Shown: one piece after another, positions 16,294 through 24,777 of the stretch
Position numbering within the stretch: position 1 is the first letter of the stretch
Layout: every line of letters begins with the position of its first letter
Assembly: GCF_030160235.1 (NCBI RefSeq)
Contig: NZ_BSNY01000026.1
Span: 62,001-126,000, forward strand
Source of the DNA: Mesorhizobium huakuii
Lineage (GTDB): Bacteria; Pseudomonadota; Alphaproteobacteria; Rhizobiales; Rhizobiaceae
Direction: 5' to 3'
Length of the DNA: 64,000 nucleotides
Notes under the pieces: model-generated
Told to the model about the DNA's origin: nothing
What the model saw: only the letters and a program-made list of their open reading frames with translations
The model's database searches: none
Position numbers and translations under genes: made by a program

Positions 16294-17217
16294 ATGGACG
16301 CTGAAGCCCTGAACACGTTTCTGACCATCCACCGGCAGCGTGGATTTTCCAACGCGGCCCGGGTTCTGAACCGCACGCAGCCGGCCATCTCGCATCGTAT
16401 AAGTCTGCTCGAACAGGAACTCGGGATGCCACTCTTCGAGCGCATGTCCAATGGCATCGCGCTAAGCCAGGCGGGACGCGTCTTGCTGCCTTATGCAGAG
16501 CGTGCGCTTGCTGCCCTTCAGGACGCAGAGAGGGCCGTAAGAGCACTTAAGACCGAGAATGCCGGGCCCTTGTCGCTGGCGGTGGTGGGCACTTTGGCGA
16601 GCACCAGGCTTACAGCCATCCTGAAGAAGTTCGCCGCCAGTCATCGTTCAGTGGACCTGGCATTGCAGACGGTTCGCAGCACCGAGGTCAGCGATCTGGT
16701 AAGGCGTGGCGAAGCCACCATCGGAATTCGCTATGACCGCGACCGCTCCCCTGACCTGCAGTATGAGCGCCTTGGCGTGGAAAGGCTGCTGGTCGTCTGC
16801 TCGACGGAGCACGCCTTGGCCGCTCGGTCGATCGAGTCGCTCGCCGAATTGGTCGAAGAAAGGTGGATAGCTTTCCCGGAGATCCCGGGGCAGCGAGAGA
16901 TCTGGGCCTCACATGTGTTCAGCATCTTTCAAACGCTTGGACTGGGCGAAGTCGACTGGACCCCGGTCGACAGCCTGACCGCCCAGAAGCGCCTGGTCGA
17001 AGCCGGATTTGGCCTCGCCTTGATGACTGAGAGCGGTGTCGCGGAAGAACTCGCCGCCGGAACGCTCGCCACGATCGATGTTAGAGATTTGGCGCTTACC
17101 ATCTCGATCTTCATCGTTACGCGTCGAGACGGATTCCTCAGTGCGGCCGCCAACAGGTTGCGGGAGCAGTTGGGCACAGATTACCTCGACGCGATCGTGC
17201 CAAGGCGACATGCTTGA
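16294..17217 (+). CDS. LysR-family transcriptional regulator
   Basis: A 307-residue regulator. The N-terminal winged helix-turn-helix is clear (LNTFLTIHRQRGFSNAARVLNRTQPAISHRI, then LEQELGMPLFER), followed by the linker helix and a periplasmic-binding-type effector domain from about residue 90. Typical LysR length. It is divergent from the PEP mutase-like gene, the standard arrangement in which LysR controls the adjacent operon and itself. The shared 107-base region is AT-rich near the start (TAGATTTTATTTATAG) and probably holds both promoters. Confidence 0.92.
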   Translation: MDAEALNTFLTIHRQRGFSNAARVLNRTQPAISHRISLLEQELGMPLFERMSNGIALSQAGRVLLPYAERALAALQDAERAVRALKTENAGPLSLAVVGTLASTRLTAILKKFAASHRSVDLALQTVRSTEVSDLVRRGEATIGIRYDRDRSPDLQYERLGVERLLVVCSTEHALAARSIESLAELVEERWIAFPEIPGQREIWASHVFSIFQTLGLGEVDWTPVDSLTAQKRLVEAGFGLALMTESGVAEELAAGTLATIDVRDLALTISIFIVTRRDGFLSAAANRLREQLGTDYLDAIVPRRHA

Positions 17218-17292
17218 GCCTCGACGGCATCATGGCCGGGGCGGTCAGCCCAACGGTCACACCCGTGCGGCGGTTACCGATCCTGGAGCCAT

Positions 17293-17343
17293 TCACCGTT
17301 TCAGGGAAACGGCACCTGCTCCAACTCTTTGTTTTGAAAATTC
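17293..17343. repeat. partial copy of rhizobial ~100-base intergenic repeat
   Basis: ACCGTTTCAGGGAAACGGCACCTGCTCCAACTCTTTGTTTTGAAAATTCCC corresponds to the first half of the repeat at 44395-44497, sharing CTCCAACTCTTTGTTTT exactly. Members of this family are scattered in intergenic DNA across Mesorhizobium and relatives. Here only half is kept. Confidence 0.6.
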
Positions 17344-17406
17344 CCAAGGGAAAGCACTGTGCTTTCCCTTGGAAACGGCCGGCGCGCTGACGCGCGCCAG
17401 CCGTTT
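17344..17406. terminator. two tandem perfect hairpins between convergent genes
   Basis: CCAAGGGAAAGCA / TGCTTTCCCTTGG (17344-17372) is a perfect 13-base stem with a 3-base loop. It is followed at once by a second stem with AAACGGC and GGCGCG arms (17373-17406). They separate the LysR gene from the oppositely oriented DJ-1/PfpI gene. The second ends in TTTT on the plus strand and AAA on the other side, so together they can stop transcription from both directions. Confidence 0.6.
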
Positions 17407-17411
17407 TGGCG

Positions 17412-18005
17412 TCAAGCGTGGCGGATCTCGGTTCCCAGTACCTTCAGGCATTCGCGGATGAACGCGGCAAGCGCCGTCCAGCCCTTGGCGGAAACCATCG
17501 TCCCGTCGACATAGGCATCGGTGGGAGACAGGTCGATGTAAGTGCCGCCGGCAAGCGTCACCTCCGGCTCGCAAGCCGCGAGAGCCCCAACCTTCTTGCC
17601 GCGGACGACGCCATCGACGGCGATCAGAATCTGGACACCGTGGCAGATCGTGAAGATGGGCTTCTTGGTCTCATGGAAATGGCGCACGATCGCCTGCACG
17701 CGCTTGTCGGTACGAATGTATTCCGGCCCGCGGCCGCCCGCGCAGTAGACGGCATGATACTGGTCGAGTTGCCTTTCGGCGTCCGAGAACGTCTTGTTGA
17801 TCAGCGCATAGTGGCCGAGCTTTTCAGTATAGGTCTGGTCGCCCTCGAAGTCGTGCAGCGAGGTCTTGATCAGGTCTCCGGCGTTCTTGTCGGGACATAC
17901 CACATGAACCGTGTGGCCCACAGCCTCCATCGCCTGCTGGTAGACAAAGATCTCGTATTCCTCGGTGAACTCACCGGTCAGCATCAGTATTTTCTTGCCT
18001 GACAT
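17412..18005 (-). CDS. DJ-1/PfpI family protein
   Basis: A 197-residue class I glutamine-amidotransferase-like protein. It begins KKILMLTGEFTEEYE, where the conserved acid contacts the active cysteine. The nucleophile elbow is ICHGVQILI near residue 120, with Cys followed by His as in deglycase/protease-type members. YCAGGRGPEYIR lies upstream of it as expected. Functions in the family include protein repair, chaperone activity and hydrolysis; none can be picked from sequence. It follows the GntR gene on the same strand after about 200 bases. That gap holds no gene. Confidence 0.85.
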   Translation of the reverse strand: MSGKKILMLTGEFTEEYEIFVYQQAMEAVGHTVHVVCPDKNAGDLIKTSLHDFEGDQTYTEKLGHYALINKTFSDAERQLDQYHAVYCAGGRGPEYIRTDKRVQAIVRHFHETKKPIFTICHGVQILIAVDGVVRGKKVGALAACEPEVTLAGGTYIDLSPTDAYVDGTMVSAKGWTALAAFIRECLKVLGTEIRHA

Positions 18006-18203
18006 GGCTCTTCCTCCTGTTGGCGTTGGGCGAGGCGCGGATCGCCTCGGCTGTCTTCGAAATCGAAACGGATCAGAATGGCGAATCCGGGAAACGGGTG
18101 CTCGGCGCGCAGCACCGGTTCGACGGCGCCGGACACGTCACCCGAGGGCAGCGTTTTCCTCCCTCTTGAGAGATATTGGCGGCAAGGGACATTGGTTCCG
18201 GCC

Positions 18204-18938
18204 TTAATCGAATGCCGGAAGCAAGCGGTCGCGCGAATGCTCGATATGGACGCGCATCGCCTTTTGGGCGGCGTCGGGATCGGCCGCGCCGAAGGCGGCG
18301 AGGATCGCCTCGTGTTCGTCGAGCGCTTCCTCGGTCACGCGGGCATGATACATCAGGCGGAAGATATGGAAGTGGGTATGCTGGTGGCTCAGCGTCTGCC
18401 GGATGAGTTCGTTTTCGGAGAACTCCATGATCTTGTCGTGGAAGATCGCGTCCTGCCGGGCGAAATTCGAATAGCGCAGGCGCTCGTCCTTGCCTTCGCG
18501 CCGTGACATCACGCCGGCCGCTTCCAGCAAGATGTTGAGCTTGGCTTCGTCCATGGCAGCGGCGGCTTTCGCCGCGGCATGCGGCTCAAGCAGAAGACGC
18601 ATCTCGTACAATTCGTCGAACCGGCGCCGTGTGATTTGCGGTGCCGCGCGATAGCCGATCAGATGCGTCTTGAGCACAAGGCCTTCGCCTTCGAGGCGGC
18701 CGAGTGCCTCGCGGATCGGCGTGTGCGAGACGTTGAATTCCTTGACCAGGCTGTCGACGGTGATGCGCGAACCCGGCGCGATCTTGAGCGCCATCAGCTG
18801 CGCGAAGATCGCTTCGTAGACATCCTCGACCAGGCTGTTGGAGCGCTGGATGCGACCGCCGGCGGCGGTCGTTTCGGTCGTGTCGGTTGAGTTCGCAGCC
18901 TGCATCTTTTGCCTCTTGACAGTGCGGACTGCTAACAC
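18204..18938 (-). CDS. GntR-family (FCD) transcriptional regulator
   Basis: A 244-residue repressor-type regulator. The winged helix-turn-helix covers about residues 36-100 (VYEAIFAQLMALKIAPGSRI, then VSHTPIREALGRLEGEGLV). The all-helical FCD effector domain follows, with the metal- or ligand-binding pattern of Asp/His residues (FARQDAIFHDKI, HFHIFRLMYHARV, EHEAIL, HIEHSRDRLL). A start at ATG 18905 (MQAANSTD) is an alternative, removing 11 residues. It is divergent from the alcohol dehydrogenase operon and is its most probable regulator. The direct repeat CCTATATCCTATA at 18960-18972 in the shared region is a candidate site. Confidence 0.88.
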   Translation of the reverse strand: MLAVRTVKRQKMQAANSTDTTETTAAGGRIQRSNSLVEDVYEAIFAQLMALKIAPGSRITVDSLVKEFNVSHTPIREALGRLEGEGLVLKTHLIGYRAAPQITRRRFDELYEMRLLLEPHAAAKAAAAMDEAKLNILLEAAGVMSRREGKDERLRYSNFARQDAIFHDKIMEFSENELIRQTLSHQHTHFHIFRLMYHARVTEEALDEHEAILAAFGAADPDAAQKAMRVHIEHSRDRLLPAFD

Positions 18939-19106
18939 GATGCTCCGGCGGATGCAATCCTATATCCTATACGATTTTAAAGCGGATATGTTTCTCGAAC
19001 CGTTACATGGGGTGCTGCAGGATGTCCTGGCGCCGTTGCTGACAGATGGCGGATCCGTCGCGACAACCCTTCCAGTTCAGCCGCCGCCAAAGGACAAAGG
19101 ATCGTC

Positions 19107-20333
19107 ATGAGCCTCTTCGCCGCCCTCCGGCTTCCGCCTGAAATCCTGTTCGGGAAAGGCCAGCGCCATGCGCTGCCGACAGTCGCCGGCAGGTTCGGCC
19201 GACGCGCCCTGGTCTGTACCGACGAGCGTTTCGCCGGCACGGCGGTGTTCGCGGAAATCGTCAAATCGCTCCAGGCCGCCTCGCTCGAGGTGCTGGTGCA
19301 TGACCGCGTGCTTCCCGACGTGCCGCGCGACAGCGTCGGCATTTGCGTCGACGAGGCCGAGAAATTCCAGCCCGAGATGGTGATCGGCATCGGCGGCGGC
19401 AGCTGCCTCGATTTCGCCAAATGCGCCGACTTGCTGCTCAGCCATGGCGGCAAGCTCCAGGACTACTATGGCGAGTTCAAGGTACCCGGCCCGACGCTGC
19501 CGCTGATCGCCGTGCCCACCACGGCGGGCACCGGCTCCGAAGTGACGCCCGTCGCGGTGATCTCCGACCCTGACCGGACGCTCAAGGTCGGCATATCGAG
19601 CCCCTATCTGATCGCCGCGGTTGCCTTGTGCGACCCCGAACTGACGATGACCTGCCCCCCTGCCCTGACAGCGATAGCCGGCGCCGATGCCCTGACCCAT
19701 GCGATCGAGGCCTTCACCGCGAAGTGGCGCGGCGAGGACCCCAGCCTGCCGCAACAGCATGTCTTCATCGGCAAGACCGCGCTGACCGACCACTTCGCCC
19801 TGTTGGCCATAAAACTGCTGGGCCGCAGCCTGGAGAAAGCCTGCACCGACGGCACCGATGCCGATGCGCGCGCCGATGTGATGATGGGCGCGCTTGCGGC
19901 GGGCTGCGCATTCGGCACCGCCGGCACGGCGGCGGCGCATGCCGTGCAATATCCTGCCGGCGCCCTCACCCACACCGCGCACGGATTGGGCGTCGCGACG
20001 ATGATGCCCTACGTCATGACCTACAACAGCCGCGTGGTCGCCGCCGAAATGGCCGAGATCGGCGGCGCGCTTGGGCTTGAGGCCAAGGGACGGAGCGCCG
20101 AGGAGATGGCGGACGCCACCATCAAGGAAATCCGGCGGCTATTCACTGCGATCGGCATTACGCCGACGCTGGCCGATCTCGGCCTTCCCGCCGACAAGCT
20201 CGACTGGACCGCCGATCAGGCGCTCGGCATCGACCGCCTGATCAAGAACAACCCGCGCCCCTTCGATCTCGCCGCCATGCGACGCCTGGTTCAGGCAGCC
20301 CATGACGGCGACCTCGCAGCCTGCGCCATGTAA
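19107..20333 (+). CDS. iron-containing alcohol dehydrogenase, 4-hydroxybutyrate dehydrogenase-like
   Basis: A 408-residue group III (Fe-type) dehydrogenase. The N-terminal Rossmann-like part has GIGGGSCLDFAK for NAD(P) binding and PTTAGTGSEVTPVAV. The metal-binding domain has DALTHAIEAF, AAHAVQYPAGAL and HTAHGLGVA, giving the Asp and three His ligands. It is expected to oxidise a primary alcohol to an aldehyde. The next gene, 17 bases on, is an aldehyde dehydrogenase of the succinate-semialdehyde type, so a 4-hydroxybutyrate-like substrate is a good guess; substrate identity is inference. Confidence 0.87.
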   Translation: MSLFAALRLPPEILFGKGQRHALPTVAGRFGRRALVCTDERFAGTAVFAEIVKSLQAASLEVLVHDRVLPDVPRDSVGICVDEAEKFQPEMVIGIGGGSCLDFAKCADLLLSHGGKLQDYYGEFKVPGPTLPLIAVPTTAGTGSEVTPVAVISDPDRTLKVGISSPYLIAAVALCDPELTMTCPPALTAIAGADALTHAIEAFTAKWRGEDPSLPQQHVFIGKTALTDHFALLAIKLLGRSLEKACTDGTDADARADVMMGALAAGCAFGTAGTAAAHAVQYPAGALTHTAHGLGVATMMPYVMTYNSRVVAAEMAEIGGALGLEAKGRSAEEMADATIKEIRRLFTAIGITPTLADLGLPADKLDWTADQALGIDRLIKNNPRPFDLAAMRRLVQAAHDGDLAACAM

Positions 20334-20349
20334 TCCACGGAACAAGACC

Positions 20350-21837
20350 ATGAACCTTCCTCCGAATGCGCTGTGGATCGACCAGGACGACTATGACGTT
20401 CGCGGCTTTTCGCACGGACTTTACATCGACGGCAGATGGCGACCATCTTCCGATGGCCGGGTCATTGGCGTCGTCGATCCTTCGTCGGGGTCCGTGATTG
20501 CTGCGGTTCCCGACGCGACGCTCGACGACGCCTTGGCCGCGGTCGATGCCGCGGCCAAGGCGGCGACGGCATGGCGGGAGACGGCGCCACGCAAGCGCTC
20601 GGAAATCCTCCGGCGCTGTTTCGAACTGATGGTCGAACGGTCGGAAACGCTTGCCATGCTGATCTCGCTGGAGAACGGCAAGGCTCTGCGCGACGCGCGC
20701 GGCGAGGTTGCGTACGCCGCCGAGTTCTTCCGCTGGAACGCGGAAGAGGCGGTTCGCATCACTGGCGAGTTCGGCACCGCGCCGTCCGGCACCAACCGCA
20801 TCGTGGTCGACTATGAGCCGATCGGCATCTGCGTGCTGATCACGCCCTGGAATTTTCCTGCCGCGATGGCGACGCGAAAGATCGCGCCGGCATTGGCGGC
20901 CGGCTGCACGGTGATCCTGAAGCCGGCCAGCGAAACGCCGCTGACGGCCTATGCGCTGGCCGCGCTCTACAGCGAGGCCGGCGTGCCGGCTGGCGTCGTC
21001 AACGTGCTCACCACGACAAGTCCCGGTCCGCTGACTTCGGCCATGCTGGCCGATCCGCGCGTCAGGAAGCTTTCCTTCACCGGTTCGACAGGCGTCGGGC
21101 GAACCTTGCTTGGCGAAGCCGCCAAGCATGTGGTCTCCTGCTCGATGGAACTCGGCGGCAATGCACCCTTCGTCGTTTTCGACGATGCCGACCTCGATGC
21201 CGCGCTCGACGGCGCCATGATCGCGAAGATGCGCAATGCCGGCGAGGCCTGTACGGCCGCCAACCGTATCTATGTCCAGTCGGGCATCCATGACGCGTTC
21301 GCTGACGGCCTTCGCGAGCGCATGGCAGCTCTTAAGGTCGGACCAGGCATGAGTGCGGATACCGAGTGCGGACCGATGATCACCAGAAAGGCGGTCGACA
21401 AGATCGACCGCCTGGTCAAGGACGCCGTGGGCCGGGGAGCCAAGGTGCTTTGCGGCGGCTCGATCCCGGAAGAGGAAGGTTTCTTTTATCCGCCGACGGT
21501 CCTGTCGCAGGTTTCGCCCGACGCTGACATGGCGCATGAGGAGATCTTCGGGCCGGTAGCGCCCATCACGCGATTCGAGACCGAGGCCGAGGCCGTAATG
21601 CACGCCAACAACACGGAATACGGCCTTGCCGCCTACATCTATACGCGCGATGTGGCCCGAGGATTGCGGGTGGCATCGAGGATCGAGGCCGGCATGATCG
21701 GCCTCAATCGGGGGCTGATGTCGGACCCTGCGGCGCCCTTCGGTGGCGTCAAGCAGAGCGGCCTGGGCCGCGAGGGCGGCCAGCATCACGGCATCGCCGA
21801 GTTCATGGAGGCGAAGTATATCGCCGTTACCTTCTGA
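20350..21837 (+). CDS. NAD(P)-dependent succinate-semialdehyde dehydrogenase family protein
   Basis: A 495-residue aldehyde dehydrogenase from ATG 20350. Motifs are ITPWNFPAAMATRKIAPALAAGCT for cofactor binding, FTGSTGVGR, the general base in MELGGNAPFVVF, and the catalytic cysteine in NAGEACTAANR. The pattern GEAC.AANR and the length match GabD-type enzymes, which oxidise succinate semialdehyde to succinate for entry into the TCA cycle. It lies between the iron alcohol dehydrogenase and an alpha/beta hydrolase, three genes with gaps of 16 and 2 bases, clearly one operon. Confidence 0.88.
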   Translation: MNLPPNALWIDQDDYDVRGFSHGLYIDGRWRPSSDGRVIGVVDPSSGSVIAAVPDATLDDALAAVDAAAKAATAWRETAPRKRSEILRRCFELMVERSETLAMLISLENGKALRDARGEVAYAAEFFRWNAEEAVRITGEFGTAPSGTNRIVVDYEPIGICVLITPWNFPAAMATRKIAPALAAGCTVILKPASETPLTAYALAALYSEAGVPAGVVNVLTTTSPGPLTSAMLADPRVRKLSFTGSTGVGRTLLGEAAKHVVSCSMELGGNAPFVVFDDADLDAALDGAMIAKMRNAGEACTAANRIYVQSGIHDAFADGLRERMAALKVGPGMSADTECGPMITRKAVDKIDRLVKDAVGRGAKVLCGGSIPEEEGFFYPPTVLSQVSPDADMAHEEIFGPVAPITRFETEAEAVMHANNTEYGLAAYIYTRDVARGLRVASRIEAGMIGLNRGLMSDPAAPFGGVKQSGLGREGGQHHGIAEFMEAKYIAVTF

Positions 21838-21839
21838 TC

Positions 21840-22664
21840 ATGCAGAAAGACCCCTTCCGCACCCGCAACCACGTCGCCGACTTCGATGACATCGTGGCCG
21901 ATATCGTGGCGCGCAGCACTGCTACCCGGGCGACGTTGCCCATGGTGGCCGATATCGCCTATGGCAACGGCGCGGCCGAGAGGCTCGACCTGTTCTTTCC
22001 GCCGGGCGGGCGCAAGAATCTACCGGTTCATATCTTCATCCACGGCGGCTATTGGCGCATGTTTTCCAGGAGCGACTATTCCTATGTGGCGGACACAGTC
22101 ACCAAAGCCGGTGCGATCGCGGTCATCGTCGACTATGCGCTGATGCCCGAGTTCAGGATGGCGGCGATCGTGGAACAGGTGCGGCGCGCCAAACAATGGG
22201 TGCTGGACAACATCGTCGACCATGGCGGCGATCCCGGCCGGATAAGCGTCAGCGGCCATTCTGCCGGTGCGCACCTGGCCACATTCCTGTTCGAAAAGAC
22301 GCCAATGCCATCACGCATCCGTGCAGCACTGCTGCTGGGTGGCCTCTATGACCTGAAGCCCCTGCAGAGATCCTTCCTCGAACCGTTGATCGGCATCACC
22401 GACGAGGAGGCAGCCGCCTTCACGCCAATGACGCGACAGCATGACCCGAAGACGGCAGTGACCATTCTCGTCGGGGACCAGGAAACGCCACCCTTTCACC
22501 AGCAAGCGACCGACTTCGTAACGCTCTTGCGCGCACAGGGGCACGATGTCCGCGACCTCCGCCTGAATGATCGGAACCACATGAACAGCGTACGGGATCT
22601 GGGCATCGTCGGCACGCAAGCTGGCGATTGCCTGATGCAGACGATTGCAACAACCCTCGTCTAA
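21840..22664 (+). CDS. alpha/beta hydrolase (kynurenine formamidase/esterase-like)
   Basis: A 274-residue serine hydrolase starting two bases after the dehydrogenase stop. The oxyanion segment HGGYWRMF, nucleophile elbow SGHSAGAHLA, acid Asp in LVGDQE and a catalytic His in NHMNSV are all visible, placing it in the HSL/formamidase-like group. In context it may release a hydroxy acid from an ester, lactone or amide, feeding the two dehydrogenases before it. The family is sure, the substrate unknown. Confidence 0.85.
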   Translation: MQKDPFRTRNHVADFDDIVADIVARSTATRATLPMVADIAYGNGAAERLDLFFPPGGRKNLPVHIFIHGGYWRMFSRSDYSYVADTVTKAGAIAVIVDYALMPEFRMAAIVEQVRRAKQWVLDNIVDHGGDPGRISVSGHSAGAHLATFLFEKTPMPSRIRAALLLGGLYDLKPLQRSFLEPLIGITDEEAAAFTPMTRQHDPKTAVTILVGDQETPPFHQQATDFVTLLRAQGHDVRDLRLNDRNHMNSVRDLGIVGTQAGDCLMQTIATTLV

Positions 22665-22900
22665 CGAGGCTTCGCCCTTCCTGCGAACAGAGCTTCAGCG
22701 ATCGTCTATCTCTAGAGGAGGTGACCACCGACCTTGGTGAAGAGTATCGAGATGGCGATCGATGGGCATAGCCTTATCCCGCGACCAGGCGACTCGCCCA
22801 GCGAAACAGCTTTGCTCTCATTGGCCATTCAGCGGATTCGATTTGCTTGGTGATCCCTCACCCTTAGGGCAAACTCCCTGCCGGGGCTGCAGGAGGTGAA

Positions 22901-23341
22901 ATGAGAGCACGCGCAGCGACGCTCGGGGATCTCGAGGATGTCTTTCATGGCCTGTCCAAGCGCATGTCGGAGGAATACGCGGCGGCCGGCAAGGACAGCA
23001 AGATCGCCTACGACAATCTGATGATGAACCTGAAGGAAGGCCGGGCGCACGCGCTGATCGAGGGCGAGAAGGCCGTGGCGATCATCGCCTGGCATGAGAA
23101 CAGCGACGCAGCCGATACGCTGTTTGCCGCCCAGGAGGACTTCTTCCGCGCCTCGACCGTACGCTTCTGCAAACGGCATATCAGGCATATCCAGGCGCTC
23201 GCCGGCAACCTTCCCATCCATTCGCGCAGCTGGCTGCAGGGGCCTGACGTCGCCCGATGGTTTGGCATTATCGGCTATGTCGAGCGCGGCCAGCAGAATG
23301 GCGCCAACCTGTTTGAGCTGCCGCCGGCCCGCGCCAGCTAA
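22901..23341 (+). CDS. hypothetical protein, phage GNAT-like (DUF2833-type)
   Basis: A 146-residue protein from ATG 22901 with a strong AGGAGGTG site. It starts MRARAATLGDLEDVFHGLSKRM and has EGEKAVAIIAWHEN, like small acetyltransferase-fold proteins found in phage head or virion gene blocks; a GNAT cofactor loop is not evident. It stands alone between the catabolic operon and an exported hypothetical protein, with about 240 gene-free bases upstream in which I see nothing recognisable. A single stray phage-derived gene is possible. Confidence 0.5.
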   Translation: MRARAATLGDLEDVFHGLSKRMSEEYAAAGKDSKIAYDNLMMNLKEGRAHALIEGEKAVAIIAWHENSDAADTLFAAQEDFFRASTVRFCKRHIRHIQALAGNLPIHSRSWLQGPDVARWFGIIGYVERGQQNGANLFELPPARAS

Positions 23342-23520
23342 AGACCCCTGGCTGGTGGCTCTTCGGCTCCAAGCGTTTAACTCGGGGGCCTTGCGAATTG
23401 CACACTCGGCCGCCTTGGACTGCCTCAGCAAGCGGCTTGCACAGGGCGACGATTGGCGGGATGTTAATGGGGGCAACCGGGGCCAAACCGGCAGGCCGAG
23501 ATCGTTATGGCTGCTGGAAA

Positions 23521-24009
23521 ATGTCGCGAGCTTGCTTCGCCCTTCTTGCGTTTGTTGCCTTGCTGACGCCGGTAGAGGCAAGCGAGCGCATGTCTCATCT
23601 GCTTGACCGCTCCAACCTGCCGATCTCCTATTTTCGCGAATCGGATCTTGTGACCGCATACACGACTGCAATGGCGCGCTTCCGTCTGCAGTTCGCAGGA
23701 CGTGCGGGCGAAACCAATCTTGCGGTCTCTCTCGAACCATTGCTTTTGCGGCCGGAATTCCGTGCGCGGACCTGGCGCTCGGCGGACGGCAGCTTGTTGC
23801 AAGGCTTCGCCGGCAAGGGCGGCTTCCGATTGACGATCGGTAACTGCCTAGTGCGTATCTGCGCTGCCAGCGAATGCAGCGATGCCGGTTGGCCGGTTTA
23901 CACCTGCAGCGACGGACGCAAGCGCAAGATGTCCGTCACGGATTTTGTGACGGCAAGCTTCGATGGCGTCCCCTATCATCGATTGAGCGCCACCCCTTCA
24001 CAGAAATGA
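23521..24009 (+). CDS. secreted hypothetical protein
   Basis: The ATG at 23521 gives 162 residues beginning with a signal peptide (MSRACFALLAFVALLTPVEAS). The mature part has four cysteines in its C-terminal third (NCLVRICAASECSDAG...YTCSDG), probably forming disulfides in the periplasm. No family is recognised. An in-frame ATG at 23464 and others upstream would bury the signal, so the later start is preferred although its ribosome site is poor. Confidence 0.5.
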   Translation: MSRACFALLAFVALLTPVEASERMSHLLDRSNLPISYFRESDLVTAYTTAMARFRLQFAGRAGETNLAVSLEPLLLRPEFRARTWRSADGSLLQGFAGKGGFRLTIGNCLVRICAASECSDAGWPVYTCSDGRKRKMSVTDFVTASFDGVPYHRLSATPSQK

Positions 24010-24390
24010 GGGTGCGAGGTGCCCACCATCCTGCCGAGGCAGGCGTTCGGGGCGGTATTCCTTTCCCGCACCGCGAACGCCTTCCCCAGTCAACAATTGC
24101 CCGCCTCACGCCCGGCGCTGCGACTCCCCGCCGCAGCCGCGCAGGGCGTTGCGGCGCTGGAATCGATGCGCGGCATCATCTTTTCCCCGCGAACACGGTC
24201 CAAATGGAATAGGATGGTGGCGTGCCATCCGAACGCGGACACGTGTTGCATTCGTGACAGGCAGCCGGAAAACCGGTGACAAGCGCCGCCGGAACGTGTT
24301 GAAGGTGACGGTCGGCACAGAGAGGGACGCGCCATCGGGTTGCACTCGGCAAGTGTTGATGGTTTGTTGCCGGTCTGCGGAGAACGAGTG
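24010..24390. other. 381-base intergenic stretch without recognisable content
   Basis: No frame here shows protein-like composition, and I see no RNA gene, strong hairpin with T-run, or repeat shared with other parts of the window. A GGAGAA near the right end probably serves the next gene as ribosome site. Confidence 0.4.
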
Positions 24391-24732
24391 ATGCGAGAAT
24401 CGATCGGTCAAGACGAATATGGGTCGGCGAACCCCTTCGATCCGGACGACCTGCCCAATCTGAATGCGATCGGGCCAGGGATCGGCAACAATGATTTCGA
24501 GAAATACGCGGTCGCCGTCATCATCGTGTTCGGCGCCCTGATCATCGGCGGGCTGATGGCCGCGTCGATGACCTTCGGACATCGCAACGGGTTCCTCTTC
24601 GCGCTGGGCGGCGCCACATCGGCCTGGATCTCCGGAAACGCGCTTCTGCTTGACCGGCCGCGCATCTACGCGCTGTTCGTAGGCATCGCCGCCCTGATGC
24701 TGATCGCATCGACCATCACGCTGGTTACCTGA
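24391..24732 (+). CDS. small membrane protein
   Basis: A 113-residue protein from ATG 24391 (GGAGAA 8-9 bases upstream). A hydrophilic N-terminus of about 38 residues is followed by three hydrophobic segments: AVAVIIVFGALIIGGLM, GFLFALGGATSAWISG and ALFVGIAALMLIASTITLV. No family is recognised. It converges on the gamma-glutamyltransferase gene 45 bases away. Confidence 0.55.
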   Translation: MRESIGQDEYGSANPFDPDDLPNLNAIGPGIGNNDFEKYAVAVIIVFGALIIGGLMAASMTFGHRNGFLFALGGATSAWISGNALLLDRPRIYALFVGIAALMLIASTITLVT

Positions 24733-24777
24733 CGGTCCTTGCCGGGCCGTCACCCTGTCCGAGAGTCCACCCCGGCA

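Noticed and set aside
20242-21789. Minus-strand frame of 515 codons
   Set aside because: Antisense of the semialdehyde dehydrogenase, whose catalytic motifs are clear.
22901-23341. Intact prophage around the GNAT-like gene
   Set aside because: No other phage structural, integrase or lysis genes lie nearby; one isolated phage-like protein is not enough.
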